DNA of 64,000 nt from Candidatus Latescibacterota bacterium (GCA_022824945.1 JAJDYX010000022.1:112419-176418); one strand, 5' to 3'. Shown: positions 33,494-42,650, numbered from the stretch's first letter. The notes: generated by a model from the sequence alone, not told the origin. Translations and numbers: made by a program.

Positions 33494-34429
33494 GAGTTCC
33501 ATAAATCGCACACGTGAGGAAACATCTTCGAGAAGGGCGCGGTTGGTGGCGATAAGGTCGGCGACAATACCGGTGAGAAACATCTGAAATCCGGCGAGCA
33601 GAAGGATAGCGGCGAGGATAAGCGATTGAATGTGGAGTTCGCCTTCGTCGGTAAAAAAGAAAAAATAGAGGAATCGGAGACCAATTAACATGCCAAAAGC
33701 GAAAACAACAGCACCAAAAACTGAAAAGATGCGGAGTGCTTTGTAGCGTGCGTAAGTCCGCAGACTAATCATGCCCGACTTAAAAACAAATACACCTGGA
33801 TTTTTGAAAAGGCGCGATTCGCGCGTTTTGGGATTCGTGCGAATGGGCACAGTTTCAACAGCGAGACGGTCTTGCCCTGCTTGCACAACATGCTCCGCGG
33901 TGTGATCAAAATCCGTAAACATCGACAGATGCAGGGCCGCATCTTGTGAAAAGGCGCGAAAACCACTGGCGACATCGGGCACCTCAATATGCGCGAGGCG
34001 ACTGATGACGCGACTGCCCAAACCCTGTAGCCATCGCTTAAAAAAAGAAAAGTGGCCGATGCCACCTGTCTGTCGATCTCCAATCACAATATGGGCACGC
34101 CTTTCCAGAATAGGCTGAACGAGTGCGACAATATCGGCACCGCAGTACTGGTTATCCCCATCGGTATTGACAATAATATCGGCACCGAGTTTGAGGCAAG
34201 TGTCAAAACCCGCTTTGAATGCATGGCCCAGACCGCGATTTTTGGGGAATCTGACAATATGATCCACGCCGAGGTTGCGCGCGACCTCAGACGTGCGATC
34301 CGTAGAACCGTCGTCAATGACCAGAATCTCGACTTTATCAATACCGGGAACTTTGCGCGGAATATCGTTAACCGTAGCGGGCAGGGTTTCTTCTTCGTTG
34401 AGACAGGGGATTTGGACAATCAGTTTCAT
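33431..34429 (-). CDS. Family 2 glycosyltransferase with C-terminal membrane helices
   Basis: The 332-residue protein has a GT-A nucleotide-sugar domain: IPCLNEEETLPATV, VIDDGSTDRT, the DXD-like NTDGDNQY, and ASGFRAFSQ. Two C-terminal membrane helices follow (about 235-257 and 270-290), as in dolichyl/undecaprenyl-phosphate sugar transferases. It likely loads a sugar on a lipid carrier at the inner membrane. It starts two bases after the HerA gene, an odd partner for DNA-repair-like genes. Its last residues are encoded by an intergenic repeat, so the original C-terminus was probably shorter or different. Confidence 0.85.
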   Translation of the reverse strand: MKLIVQIPCLNEEETLPATVNDIPRKVPGIDKVEILVIDDGSTDRTSEVARNLGVDHIVRFPKNRGLGHAFKAGFDTCLKLGADIIVNTDGDNQYCGADIVALVQPILERRAHIVIGDRQTGGIGHFSFFKRWLQGLGSRVISRLAHIEVPDVASGFRAFSQDAALHLSMFTDFDHTAEHVVQAGQDRLAVETVPIRTNPKTRESRLFKNPGVFVFKSGMISLRTYARYKALRIFSVFGAVVFAFGMLIGLRFLYFFFFTDEGELHIQSLILAAILLLAGFQMFLTGIVADLIATNRALLEDVSSRVRFMELGSGFTGLKDEQDESGSGCTG

Positions 34430-34431
34430 TT

Positions 34432-36105
34432 TCAGTCGCCAAAAATAGCAGCCGATGCGGCTTCGGCCTTTTCCATTTTTTCTTCATCGGATAAATCGCC
34501 CATTGCTTTATAAAAAATTTCATCGTAATCGCGCGTTTTGATAACCACGGGCATAGGTACCGCATGCCCAAATACAAGGGCTTGCTGTTTGGAATCGAGA
34601 CTCGCCAGAACACTTCGCAAGCCACTGGCATTAGATACCCCTGTAAGCACTCCCTGGATGTCTTTTTCGTCATTGAGCAAAGCCGTGATTTTTGTGCCGA
34701 GTTGTGAAAGCACTTCTTCGTCAATACCCGAGGGACGCTGGTCAACCACGAGAAGCGAAACGTAGTATTTACGCATTTCCCTGGCAATCGTACCAAAAAT
34801 GGTTTGTTTTGCAGTCGCGGGATTGAGAAACTTATGGGCTTCTTCAATGGTGATAACCAGATGCCGCGGCTGATCTTCGGGATTTTGCGAGGCGTAAAAC
34901 TTTTCGCTTTTTGTGACGTATTGTTCGTGAATGCGGCGGGAGAGAATATTCGCCACGAGCAAATACGCGAGCATGCCGGTCTGCCGACCAAACTCGAGCA
35001 CAATGTGAATGCCGCGGTCAATGTAGTCCATCATCGTATCGACGGCATCTGCACCGTTGAGACTATTGACCATAAAAGGAAAGGTTTCAAGGCGTTTGAG
35101 TTTGCGATGCAGCGCGGAAAGCGAGCTCTTATTTGCCCCAATATCGTCGGCAAATTGCTCGACATCGGGACCGTCAATAGAAAGCAATTGGCGCAGCCAG
35201 CGGTCTTTGTACATCGCGTAAACGAGATAGGCAGATTCAGAGGCCGTGGGATTGAGTTGCAGTTCGTCTTGCAACGCGATAACATCTTCAACCGCAACCT
35301 GGTCGTAGGTAATATACACCTCGTGGTCAGGTTGAATCCCGCGCTGACGAGACGATTCGGGATCGAGAGAAAAAAGGGCGACCTGATTGCCAAAAAGTTG
35401 TTTGAGGCCTTTGACAAAGCTATTGCCCTGCCCGCCCTCTTTCATAGCGCGAAAACCGTATTCGTTGTGCATATCAAAAATGAGATTGACGGCTTTCTTG
35501 TTTTTGATCAAGCCACACAATACCAGACGCGTGAGAAAGGACTTACCCGTACCCGTTTTGCCAAAAATGCCATTGCTGCGCTCGACAAAGCGATTGAGAT
35601 TGATACACACCGGCGTATCCATATCCAATGGCGTGCCCATGTTGAAAAACCGGTCGTCTTTTTCCTCGCTGCCAAAAACGCGCGATACATCCTCTTCTTC
35701 AGCTTCAACAACTTTGGAAAAATGACTGGGAATAGTTTTCACCGGACGCGGTTCATCGACGATTTCTTCGCCCTGTTCCAGCATGAGCATGGGGCGCAAT
35801 GCAACGGTGACATAGGTGCTGGAACCATTGAGAACACTGTGCAACAACTGATCGCCCTCGCGCGGCGGATAAAGCAAAATTTCGGGATTGGTCGCATCCA
35901 AACTCAGGTCGGTGATCATGGAGAAGAACTGATTTTTGTAGCCATCAATAACCACAAATTTGCCAGCTTTGACGTCCTCCACGCTGCGGTCGGGGTTGAG
36001 CTTCATCTCAACGCCCTCGGTCAAAGACCCTTGCGTGACAACGCCGATTTCGCCGCCATCCTGAATATTGGGCGAACCATTTAGATTATTCCAGAGATCG
36101 TTCAT
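34432..36105 (-). CDS. herA: HerA-like ATPase/DNA translocase
   Basis: The 557-residue protein shows an N-terminal HAS-barrel-like beta domain (about 1-130), a HerA/DUF87 RecA-like core with Walker A GKTGTGKS, FDMHNEY, Walker B LVITIEEAH and a late VVDQRPSGID segment. HerA forms hexameric rings that drive DNA end processing together with the NurA nuclease, which is encoded two genes upstream. No obvious ribosome-binding site precedes ATG 36105; the 59-base gap there is filled by a dispersed repeat. It is co-oriented and close to the whole 38579-33431 gene set. Confidence 0.88.
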   Translation of the reverse strand: MNDLWNNLNGSPNIQDGGEIGVVTQGSLTEGVEMKLNPDRSVEDVKAGKFVVIDGYKNQFFSMITDLSLDATNPEILLYPPREGDQLLHSVLNGSSTYVTVALRPMLMLEQGEEIVDEPRPVKTIPSHFSKVVEAEEEDVSRVFGSEEKDDRFFNMGTPLDMDTPVCINLNRFVERSNGIFGKTGTGKSFLTRLVLCGLIKNKKAVNLIFDMHNEYGFRAMKEGGQGNSFVKGLKQLFGNQVALFSLDPESSRQRGIQPDHEVYITYDQVAVEDVIALQDELQLNPTASESAYLVYAMYKDRWLRQLLSIDGPDVEQFADDIGANKSSLSALHRKLKRLETFPFMVNSLNGADAVDTMMDYIDRGIHIVLEFGRQTGMLAYLLVANILSRRIHEQYVTKSEKFYASQNPEDQPRHLVITIEEAHKFLNPATAKQTIFGTIAREMRKYYVSLLVVDQRPSGIDEEVLSQLGTKITALLNDEKDIQGVLTGVSNASGLRSVLASLDSKQQALVFGHAVPMPVVIKTRDYDEIFYKAMGDLSDEEKMEKAEAASAAIFGD

Positions 36106-36109
36106 AAAA

Positions 36110-36163
36110 GTCAGTGGTTAGTAGTTAGTAGTCAGTCCACCCAGTCCCCAGCCCCCAGTCCCT
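36110..36163 (-). repeat. GTTAGTAGT/CAGTCCCCAGCCCCCAGT-type dispersed repeat
   Basis: The gap between the unknown 198-aa gene and herA is almost wholly made of GTTAGTAGTTAGTAGTCAGT and CCAGTCCCCAGCCCCCAGT pieces. Sequences of this type are scattered in intergenic regions of many unrelated bacteria. It replaced the expected Shine-Dalgarno region of herA. Confidence 0.7.
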
Positions 36164-36164
36164 T

Positions 36165-36761
36165 CTATTGCGAAATCCGCCGCATAATAGAACTCAGACG
36201 GTCGTAGTCGTCTCGGATCAGGCGACACAGGTCTTTGCCAATGCCCACCAAATAGGGCATATCTAAAGCGCGAGCTGCCCATGCATTTCTCACTGAGGCG
36301 ATAATCAGATCGTCGGCAGGCAGGCGGTTGCCACATAAAATGCTGCGGAGAAAATCCCCGCTATTGGTCAGGGCTTTGATTTCGGATTCGGTGCAGGGAC
36401 AAACAAAGCTGTGAATGCCGGGCGGTTGCGGAGGCAAGACCTGTTGCGGACCCTGGTCGTCGCCATATCCGATAATAACAGCTTCAAATTCAGTCTTGAG
36501 AAGTTCAAAAATTTGCGGTTGCTCTTCGCGCAATTCTTGTTCGGTAAGCCCATAAGCCGTGGCGCGTCGATTGGGTTCAATAGAATGCGTACACACATTG
36601 AAAACCAGACCATATACAGGCAATGCACCAAGCGTCTTGACAAAGGACCCAAATGGCGGTGCGCCATTTAGCTCTCGGCTTTCAGAAGTAAATTGCGAAG
36701 TAGAACTTTCGACAATTTCGCCAATATATTCAGTGCTGATATCGATAGAAGAAAGAGCCAT
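36165..36761 (-). CDS. Unknown protein between nurA and herA (198 aa)
   Basis: The 198-residue protein has no signal peptide or membrane helix. It begins MALSSIDISTEYIGEIVESS and has a beta-rich middle (LGALPVYGLVFNVCTHSIEPN). A segment FVCPCTESEIKAL carries a CxC, and a helical tail ends IRRDYDRL-type residues. The N-terminal phrase with GEIVESSTSQF resembles the start of small beta-barrels found with HerA. I do not recognise a family. Position and spacing (12 bases to nurA, 59 to herA) make it a likely partner of the HerA-NurA complex. Confidence 0.55.
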   Translation of the reverse strand: MALSSIDISTEYIGEIVESSTSQFTSESRELNGAPPFGSFVKTLGALPVYGLVFNVCTHSIEPNRRATAYGLTEQELREEQPQIFELLKTEFEAVIIGYGDDQGPQQVLPPQPPGIHSFVCPCTESEIKALTNSGDFLRSILCGNRLPADDLIIASVRNAWAARALDMPYLVGIGKDLCRLIRDDYDRLSSIMRRISQ

Positions 36762-36773
36762 AAAAAAACCTCG

Positions 36774-37994
36774 CTATACTGCTGCAGCTATTTTTTTAAG
36801 TTGTTTGAGCGACTGTTCGGTTTTGATATTGTTTTTGACAAAAGCGTCTTTTAAGAACTTAAAAAATATGTCTCGGTCAGCCCCACGCACAATGGCGCGT
36901 TCGTGGGATTCGGATAAGACGACGGGATATCCGCGTCCCTTATCGACCTGATCGACAACCGTAGCGTGTACGAGATCGAGCAACTCTCGGTCTTTGGCAA
37001 CCCATTCGGGAATTTCGACGCGCCCAATTTCCCAACCCGTATGTACGTAAAAAAAGCAGATGCGGTGGGGACCGTAGTCCTCGAGAATTTTAGACGCGCT
37101 GCGATAAACGCCACTGCGCTCGCCGCGTTTGAGTTTGCGGGCATACAGCATATCATCGGTAACGCCGGCAATGGGTTCACAGGGAATGGGTGCAGGCGGT
37201 TCGGAATCGCCATCAAAATCGAGAAGATGCTGCGCCTCGGCTGCTTTCCACGGGCACTTGTCGCAGTTGGTAGGCTGTTCGGGACAGAGGCCCACGCGCA
37301 AGGCATTGAGCACATCGGCGCTACCGGGATCTGAAATATACCCGGCAATGGGAACGCGAAGTTCGCGCAGACGCTCCAAACCGGCGAGCGTGGTCTGGAG
37401 AGTTTCGCGGCGGAAATCATAGGGTTTGCCTTCGAGCATCCACAAAATCAGGGTTCCATCGGTCAGCCCGACACAGGTTCGGCCTTCTGCATGCGCCAGA
37501 GCAGAGAGGGTGACAACCTTTTCGAGTTCCATAGCATTTCGGCGCACGCCAACGACTTCGCGGGTGATTGGACTGCGCTTGCCCGCCCATTCCTGATAGA
37601 GGTCGTCTTCATCGTAAAAAAGCGTTGGTTCGCTGTTTAACACAGGGCGTTCTCCCGTGCCGTAATGAATGACGACATAGCCAATATTAATCAAAAAACA
37701 ATTGGCGACTTCGTGCCGGTCGGGAAAAATCTGAGATCCATCGGCGGCAATAACGGTGAGTTCTTTGGGGCGGTCAGGTCTTGGGCACGCCTCGGTAACA
37801 GGCCCGCCGAGTTGGGCAACCAGCCAGGAAGTGCGGCTGCGCGCAATTTTAATACCCAGGGTTTTCCAGGCATCTTCCCAGCGGTCCATCTCGGAACACG
37901 CCAGATCAATGCGAGCAAAAAAGTCGTCTTGCAAAGTACTGGCATCAACCGCCATCTGATCAACCTGGCGTTTGAGCAAACCGTAATCGAGCAT
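36774..37994 (-). CDS. nurA: NurA-domain nuclease
   Basis: The 406-residue protein contains a NurA fold: VIAADGSQIFPDRHE (the family's DGS metal site) near residue 100, LTDGTLILWMLEG, a late EIPEWVAKD and the final SESHERAIV segment. NurA is a 5'-3' nuclease working with the HerA motor in DNA end resection. A cysteine set (CPEQPTNCDKCPW) in the middle may bind metal. It lies between the STAS-like regulator gene and the unknown 198-aa gene, all same strand. Confidence 0.82.
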   Translation of the reverse strand: MLDYGLLKRQVDQMAVDASTLQDDFFARIDLACSEMDRWEDAWKTLGIKIARSRTSWLVAQLGGPVTEACPRPDRPKELTVIAADGSQIFPDRHEVANCFLINIGYVVIHYGTGERPVLNSEPTLFYDEDDLYQEWAGKRSPITREVVGVRRNAMELEKVVTLSALAHAEGRTCVGLTDGTLILWMLEGKPYDFRRETLQTTLAGLERLRELRVPIAGYISDPGSADVLNALRVGLCPEQPTNCDKCPWKAAEAQHLLDFDGDSEPPAPIPCEPIAGVTDDMLYARKLKRGERSGVYRSASKILEDYGPHRICFFYVHTGWEIGRVEIPEWVAKDRELLDLVHATVVDQVDKGRGYPVVLSESHERAIVRGADRDIFFKFLKDAFVKNNIKTEQSLKQLKKIAAAV

Positions 37995-38021
37995 AAGAGA
38001 CTCCAGTGAGGTGGCTCTTGA

Positions 38022-38579
38022 CTATACAATTGACTCATAAAAGAATTGCCGACCACCGCCGGGGACACTGCCATCGCGCACGCGGCACACGAGACCCATT
38101 TTTTGAAGGGCATTGAGACGATTGCAGGCAATATTAATATTTTTGTGCAGCGCGTGGGCAAACTCGGAAGACGTGCCTTTTTTTCGGATCAGTACAACGT
38201 CAAGGGCTTCTCGAATGGGCGTTTTGAGCACACCGAGCACGTGAATATCACCTTCGTCATCTTTGAAGAGCGCGGCCAAGTCGCGCAATTTGAGCACGGC
38301 CTCGAAGGTCTCGCGCACGGAATCATTGGCATTTTGAATAAAGGTAAAGCGATTGCCAAGCTCCCCGCTGCCAATACGCATAAGGAGTTTGCAGAGCAGC
38401 TCGTCGGCGCATGAGATATCGATAAACGAGACATTGGCAAAATCGAGAGGTGTAACCGCATCGTCATCGGCTGTTTGCATAAATGCCATAAGCTGATTGA
38501 GCAGGACTTCACCTCGATCGCGCCCACTCAGAATACCCGTAGGCGTCTCAAAAACGAAAGGGAGGGTTTGTTCAGGCAT
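38022..38579 (-). CDS. STAS-like (DUF4325-type) domain with C-terminal winged helix
   Basis: The 185-residue protein has an N-terminal STAS-like fold (about 1-110; LDFANVSFIDISCADELLCKLL is characteristic, and FTFIQNANDSVRETFEAVL follows). A C-terminal winged-helix part is at about 120-185 (SSEFAHALHKNINIACNRLNALQKMGLVCRVRDGSV split). This looks like a small regulator. As the first gene after the promoter/operator at 38646-38704 it is the obvious candidate to control the HerA-NurA operon. Family assignment is by pattern and moderate. Confidence 0.65.
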   Translation of the reverse strand: MPEQTLPFVFETPTGILSGRDRGEVLLNQLMAFMQTADDDAVTPLDFANVSFIDISCADELLCKLLMRIGSGELGNRFTFIQNANDSVRETFEAVLKLRDLAALFKDDEGDIHVLGVLKTPIREALDVVLIRKKGTSSEFAHALHKNINIACNRLNALQKMGLVCRVRDGSVPGGGRQFFYESIV

Positions 38580-38645
38580 CTCATCGTCCCTTAAAATTCG
38601 GTTGAAATTCTATTTGTGGGGATTGGGGGGAACGATGGGGAAGAA

Positions 38646-38704
38646 AACTTAATTGAATTCAGTTAAGTTGCTGAGAAATTAGGTGTTCTGAAATGATATG
38701 TCAA
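38646..38704 (-). promoter_or_regulatory. Promoter and 24-bp palindromic operator of the herA-nurA operon
   Basis: On the minus strand TTGACA (38704-38699), 17 bases, TAATTT (38681-38676), so transcription should start near 38669. Exactly there begins a near-perfect palindrome, AACTTAATTGAA and TTCAGTTAAGTT (38646-38669, one mismatched pair). A protein bound there would block transcription. The winged-helix protein encoded at 38022 is the prime candidate. Confidence 0.65.
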
Positions 38705-38808
38705 GTATTTTCTTTTATTTCTTGCAATGCTTGCAAATACGACGCGCGTGAGATATATTTCTTTAAGAGCACGCGAAAACACACAGAGCTATTCATAAAG
38801 GCTTGAAT

Positions 38809-39432
38809 GTGACCCCTCCAGCATCCAAAGATCAAATGCCCGTTTGGCGCGACGAAGGCGCAATATTGCAAGTCAATGAAATTTTCTATTCCATAGAAGG
38901 CGAGGGCCTGCGCGTGGGACAACCCACAACATTTGTCAGGCTTGCGCGTTGTAATTTGCGCTGCTTTTTTTGCGATACGGAATTTGATTCTTTTGAGGAA
39001 ATGACCATTGCTCAAATTGTCGATGAGGTCGTGCGTCACCCGGCAAAGTGGGTGTGTTTGACCGGGGGAGAGCCACTGGGGCAAAATATCACGCCATTGT
39101 GCAGGGAACTCGTCAGCGCGGGTTTTCGGTTGCATATCGAGACAAATGGAACGATTGACCCAGATCCAATTTTATGCGACCTGATTGAACACTGGACCGT
39201 ATCGCCCAAACGGCAAAAAATTGCCGATGGCCTCACGCATATCACCGAACTCAAATACGTGGTGGGCAAAGCATTTTGCGAAACTATCGTTGATGAAAAC
39301 CGAGCAAAATATATTTATTTACAACCCGAATCGAGCAAATCCCAATACATTCACAAAGCATTGGAAATTTTGTCGCGACATCCCAATTGGCGCTTGTCGT
39401 GTCGCATCCACAAAATGTTGCAATTGCCTTAG
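38809..39432 (+). CDS. queE: 7-carboxy-7-deazaguanine synthase
   Basis: The roughly 207-residue radical SAM enzyme makes 7-carboxy-7-deazaguanine for queuosine-type tRNA modification. Evidence: IFYSIEGEG, the cluster motif in RCNLRCFFCDTEFD, CLTGGEP and ETNGT. GTG 38809 is chosen because AAAGG sits seven bases before it; TTG 38803 and ATG 38836 are alternatives. No other queuosine gene is in the window. It is divergent from the HerA operon and followed 12 bases later by an oxidoreductase. Confidence 0.88.
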   Translation: MTPPASKDQMPVWRDEGAILQVNEIFYSIEGEGLRVGQPTTFVRLARCNLRCFFCDTEFDSFEEMTIAQIVDEVVRHPAKWVCLTGGEPLGQNITPLCRELVSAGFRLHIETNGTIDPDPILCDLIEHWTVSPKRQKIADGLTHITELKYVVGKAFCETIVDENRAKYIYLQPESSKSQYIHKALEILSRHPNWRLSCRIHKMLQLP

Positions 39433-39444
39433 GGAGACAGATAC

Positions 39445-40446
39445 ATGATTAAACTGGGTATGATAGGATGTGGCGGCATGGGGGGTGCCCACATGCGGCG
39501 GTTTCACACGCTGAGCGATCGGGTCACATTAGCCGCTGCTGTCGATGTTGTGCCAGAACGCGCAGAAGCAGTTGCCCAGCAATTTTCAGGAGCCTGTGTG
39601 GCAACAGATTATCGCGAGATTTTAGACTCAGTAGATGCTGTATTGCTCGCACTCCCCCACCATTTGCACTTCTCGGTAGGACAGGCGTGTCTCAATGCTG
39701 GCGTTCATGTCTTGCTCGAAAAACCCATGGCCAATTACGAAGTCGCCTGCAAAGAACTGATTGAAGCATCTGAAACCTCGGGCAAAGTGCTGATGATTGC
39801 GTATTGCATGCGCTTTCACCCAATTGTACAGCGTTTAAAAGCATTGCTGGATGAAGGTGCGTACGGCGATGTATTTCAAGTGTCGATCTGGACCGAGCAA
39901 CTCACCCGGTATCCCCCCGATCACTGGGCTTCGAGCAAAGAGCGATTGGGCGGCGGGCAGTTGTTTAGCCACGGCTGTCATTATATCGATTTATTGCTCT
40001 GGTTTTTGGGACGACCCGTCAAGGGCATGCACATGGGCACGAATTTTGGTACGCCGTGGATGGAGCGAGAAGGCACGAGCAATGTGACGATGGAATTTGA
40101 AAAGGGCCGACTGGGATATCACTTTGGCACCTGGGGCGCGCGAGGCACCCGGTTGCGGTATTCAATCCACGCGCATTGCACAGAAGGTTTGCTCGACGCC
40201 AATCTCTCAGGTGGCAAGCTCGCGCACATCATACGCGGTCATGAAAAAATTTTGTTCGAAGCAGAGCCGGGCAAACACACGGAAAACGAGATGGCCCATT
40301 TTCTCGATTGCATTGAAACCGGACAAACACCGCTGACAGATGGTAAAAGCAGCTTGCAGGGATTGCGCGTAATCTGGCGGCTATATGAAGCCGAACAAGC
40401 AGGGAATATTGCAGATTTGACGGGTTTGGGTTTAGATGAAGTCTAA
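39445..40446 (+). CDS. Gfo/Idh/MocA-family oxidoreductase
   Basis: The 333-residue protein starts at ATG 39445 behind AGGGAGACAGATAC. The Rossmann start is LGMIGCGGMGGAHMRRF and the family signature LLEKPMANYEVA carries the conserved Lys. The C-terminal domain has GGGQLFSHGCHYIDLLLW with the catalytic-type His. It likely oxidises a sugar or inositol with NAD(P). It is 12 bases after queE, so co-transcription is possible although the functions differ. Confidence 0.85.
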   Translation: MIKLGMIGCGGMGGAHMRRFHTLSDRVTLAAAVDVVPERAEAVAQQFSGACVATDYREILDSVDAVLLALPHHLHFSVGQACLNAGVHVLLEKPMANYEVACKELIEASETSGKVLMIAYCMRFHPIVQRLKALLDEGAYGDVFQVSIWTEQLTRYPPDHWASSKERLGGGQLFSHGCHYIDLLLWFLGRPVKGMHMGTNFGTPWMEREGTSNVTMEFEKGRLGYHFGTWGARGTRLRYSIHAHCTEGLLDANLSGGKLAHIIRGHEKILFEAEPGKHTENEMAHFLDCIETGQTPLTDGKSSLQGLRVIWRLYEAEQAGNIADLTGLGLDEV

Positions 40447-40509
40447 TAAGTTTCGAAAATTCAATAAATTGAGATAGTGATTCTACCTCCACAATTGGGT
40501 AATTTCCGC

Positions 40510-40666
40510 TTGACACTCCGATAGTCTTATTATAGATTTATCAGACTTTGGCAGGTTTCTATCTTTTAATCTCATTGCTGAGGGATATCTGCGGGCGAAA
40601 CTGCTCACCGAACGGTATCACGATTTCACATTTCGCGCGCTGGCAATTCCCGAGCGCGATTTTTTT
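40510..40666 (+). promoter_or_regulatory. thrS promoter and attenuator-like leader
   Basis: TTGACA (40510-40515) is followed by TATAGA at 15 or TAGATT at 17 bases. The leader of about 120 bases ends in a hairpin CGCGCT (40636-40641) with AGCGCG (40653-40658), followed by ATTTTTTT directly before the thrS ATG. This looks like an intrinsic terminator. No clear Shine-Dalgarno is left between the hairpin and the start codon, so the hairpin may control expression. No T-box motif is seen. Confidence 0.5.
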
Positions 40667-42601
40667 ATGTCCGAAAACCATTTCATAACCATTACGCTTC
40701 CCGACGGTTCAACCAAAGAAATTGAGCGCGGCACAACTGTGCTACAAGTGGCCGAATCCATTGGCGCAGGCCTTGCCCGGGCAGCACTCGCCGGACGGGT
40801 TGACGGTCAAGCAGTGGATTTGAGTTACCCGGTTGCTTCAGATGCTGCGGTTGAGATTTTGACTTTTTCCAACGATGGAGGCAAAGAGGTTTACTGGCAT
40901 AGCACCGCACATGTGATGGCACAGGCCGTGCAGGATTTGTTTCCCGATGCCAAAGTAACCATTGGTCCGCCCATTGAAAACGGATTCTACTACGATTTTG
41001 ATGTTCCTCGACCGTTTACACCCGATGAACTAAAAAAAATTGAAACGCGAATGCTGGAAATTGTCAAAGAAGACCAGCCCTTTTCCCGCGAGGAAGTGAC
41101 GCGCGATGAGGCTTCCGCGCGTTTTCAAAATTTGGATGAAACCTACAAACTCGAGCTTTTAGATGCCATTGCGCCCGATGAGACCGTAAGTATCTACAAA
41201 AATGCCAGGTGGTTTGATCTGTGCCGGGGACCACACCTGCCGTCAACAGGGCGCATTAAGGCTATCAAGTTGTTAAACGCATCCGGGGCTTATTGGCGGG
41301 GCGATGAAAACAACAAAATGCTACAACGCATCTACGGTATCTCATTTCCCGGCAAAAAAGAATTGCAGGCATATCTCGATAAACTCGAAGAGGCCAAAAG
41401 CCGAGACCACCGCACTCTGGGCGTACAGTTAGACCTGTATTCTATAAATGACAATGTAGGTCCAGGTCTGGTGCTCTGGCATCCTAAGGGAATGCGGATT
41501 CGGCACGAGATTGAATCATTCTGGCACAGTGCTCATTTCGACGGTGGATATGAACTGGTTGGCTCCCCTCATATTGGGCGGTCCAGCCTGTGGGAAACGA
41601 GCGGGCATCTGGATTTTTTTCGCGAAAATATGTACGCGCCGATGGATGTCGATGGACAGGAATATTTCGCCAAACCCATGAATTGTCCATTTCACAGCAT
41701 GATTTACAAAAGCCGTCGTCGAAGTTATCGCGAGCTGCCATTGCGCTGGGCAGAAATGGGGACGGTTTATCGCTATGAACAGGCGGGTGCGCTGCACGGA
41801 CTGTTGCGGGTGCGCGGATTTACACAGGATGACGCGCATATCTTCTGCCGCCCTGACCAGGTCGAAAGTGAAATTAAGCGGGCCATAGATTTTACGCTGT
41901 TTATTCTGCGGTCATTTGGTCTTGAAGATTTTAAGATCGATATTTCCACGCGACCCGAAAAAGCCGTAGGTGATCCTCGAGATTGGGATATGGCGACAAA
42001 TGCCCTAAAGGCCGCGATAGATGCACAGGGTTTAAAATACGGCATGGACGAAGGCGGCGGCGCATTTTACGGACCCAAAATTGACGTGCAAATTAGAGAT
42101 GCACTCGGGCGTGAATGGCAGTGTTCGACAATACAGTTTGACTTCAACCTGCCCGAGCGATTCGATTTGAGTTTTGCCGGGCAAGATGGCAAGCTGCACC
42201 GCCCCTATATGGTACATCGCGCACTTTTGGGATCAATGGAACGATTTTTTGGCGCACTCATCGAGCACTATGCCGGCAATTTCCCCGTGTGGTTGGCTCC
42301 CGTACAAGCTGTTATTCTACCTGTATCGGACCGTTTCATCGACTATGCACAGCAAGTTGCCAGACTGCTTCGAAATGACCATGTGCGCGTCGAAGTGGAT
42401 GATCAAGATGCCAAATTGGGATACAAAATTCGAGAAGCAGAAGTTCAAAAAGTGCCCTATATGCTCATTGTTGGCGCGCGAGAAGTTGAGAATAGCACGG
42501 TGTCGGTTCGCCGTCATGGACAGGGGGATTTGGGTGCACTAAGCCTGGAAAATTTAATCGCGCGTATTCAGCAAGAGGTCGAATCCAAACAGTTTTCGTA
42601 A
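40667..42601 (+). CDS. thrS: Threonyl-tRNA synthetase
   Basis: The 644-residue protein has full family length: N-terminal TGS domain (LPDGSTKEIERGTTVLQVAESI), editing domain with HSTAHVMAQAV, the class II core with NCPFHSMIYKSRRRSYRELPLRWAEMGTVYR (in parts), the motif 3 region and the C-terminal anticodon-binding domain (VRVEVDDQDAKLGYKIREAE). It charges tRNA-Thr in the cytoplasm. It stands in the classical thrS-infC-rpmI-rplT order. No good ribosome-binding site precedes the ATG, see the leader entry. Confidence 0.97.
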   Translation: MSENHFITITLPDGSTKEIERGTTVLQVAESIGAGLARAALAGRVDGQAVDLSYPVASDAAVEILTFSNDGGKEVYWHSTAHVMAQAVQDLFPDAKVTIGPPIENGFYYDFDVPRPFTPDELKKIETRMLEIVKEDQPFSREEVTRDEASARFQNLDETYKLELLDAIAPDETVSIYKNARWFDLCRGPHLPSTGRIKAIKLLNASGAYWRGDENNKMLQRIYGISFPGKKELQAYLDKLEEAKSRDHRTLGVQLDLYSINDNVGPGLVLWHPKGMRIRHEIESFWHSAHFDGGYELVGSPHIGRSSLWETSGHLDFFRENMYAPMDVDGQEYFAKPMNCPFHSMIYKSRRRSYRELPLRWAEMGTVYRYEQAGALHGLLRVRGFTQDDAHIFCRPDQVESEIKRAIDFTLFILRSFGLEDFKIDISTRPEKAVGDPRDWDMATNALKAAIDAQGLKYGMDEGGGAFYGPKIDVQIRDALGREWQCSTIQFDFNLPERFDLSFAGQDGKLHRPYMVHRALLGSMERFFGALIEHYAGNFPVWLAPVQAVILPVSDRFIDYAQQVARLLRNDHVRVEVDDQDAKLGYKIREAEVQKVPYMLIVGAREVENSTVSVRRHGQGDLGALSLENLIARIQQEVESKQFS

Positions 42602-42650
42602 AGCACCATGCGTTTGTGAGATTCCTATATCCAACCTGGAGGTGATCGCA

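Noticed and set aside
40540..40666. Upstream in-frame extension of thrS through the leader
   Set aside because: Open frame but no ATG, GTG or TTG before the stop, and the TGS domain begins right after ATG 40667.
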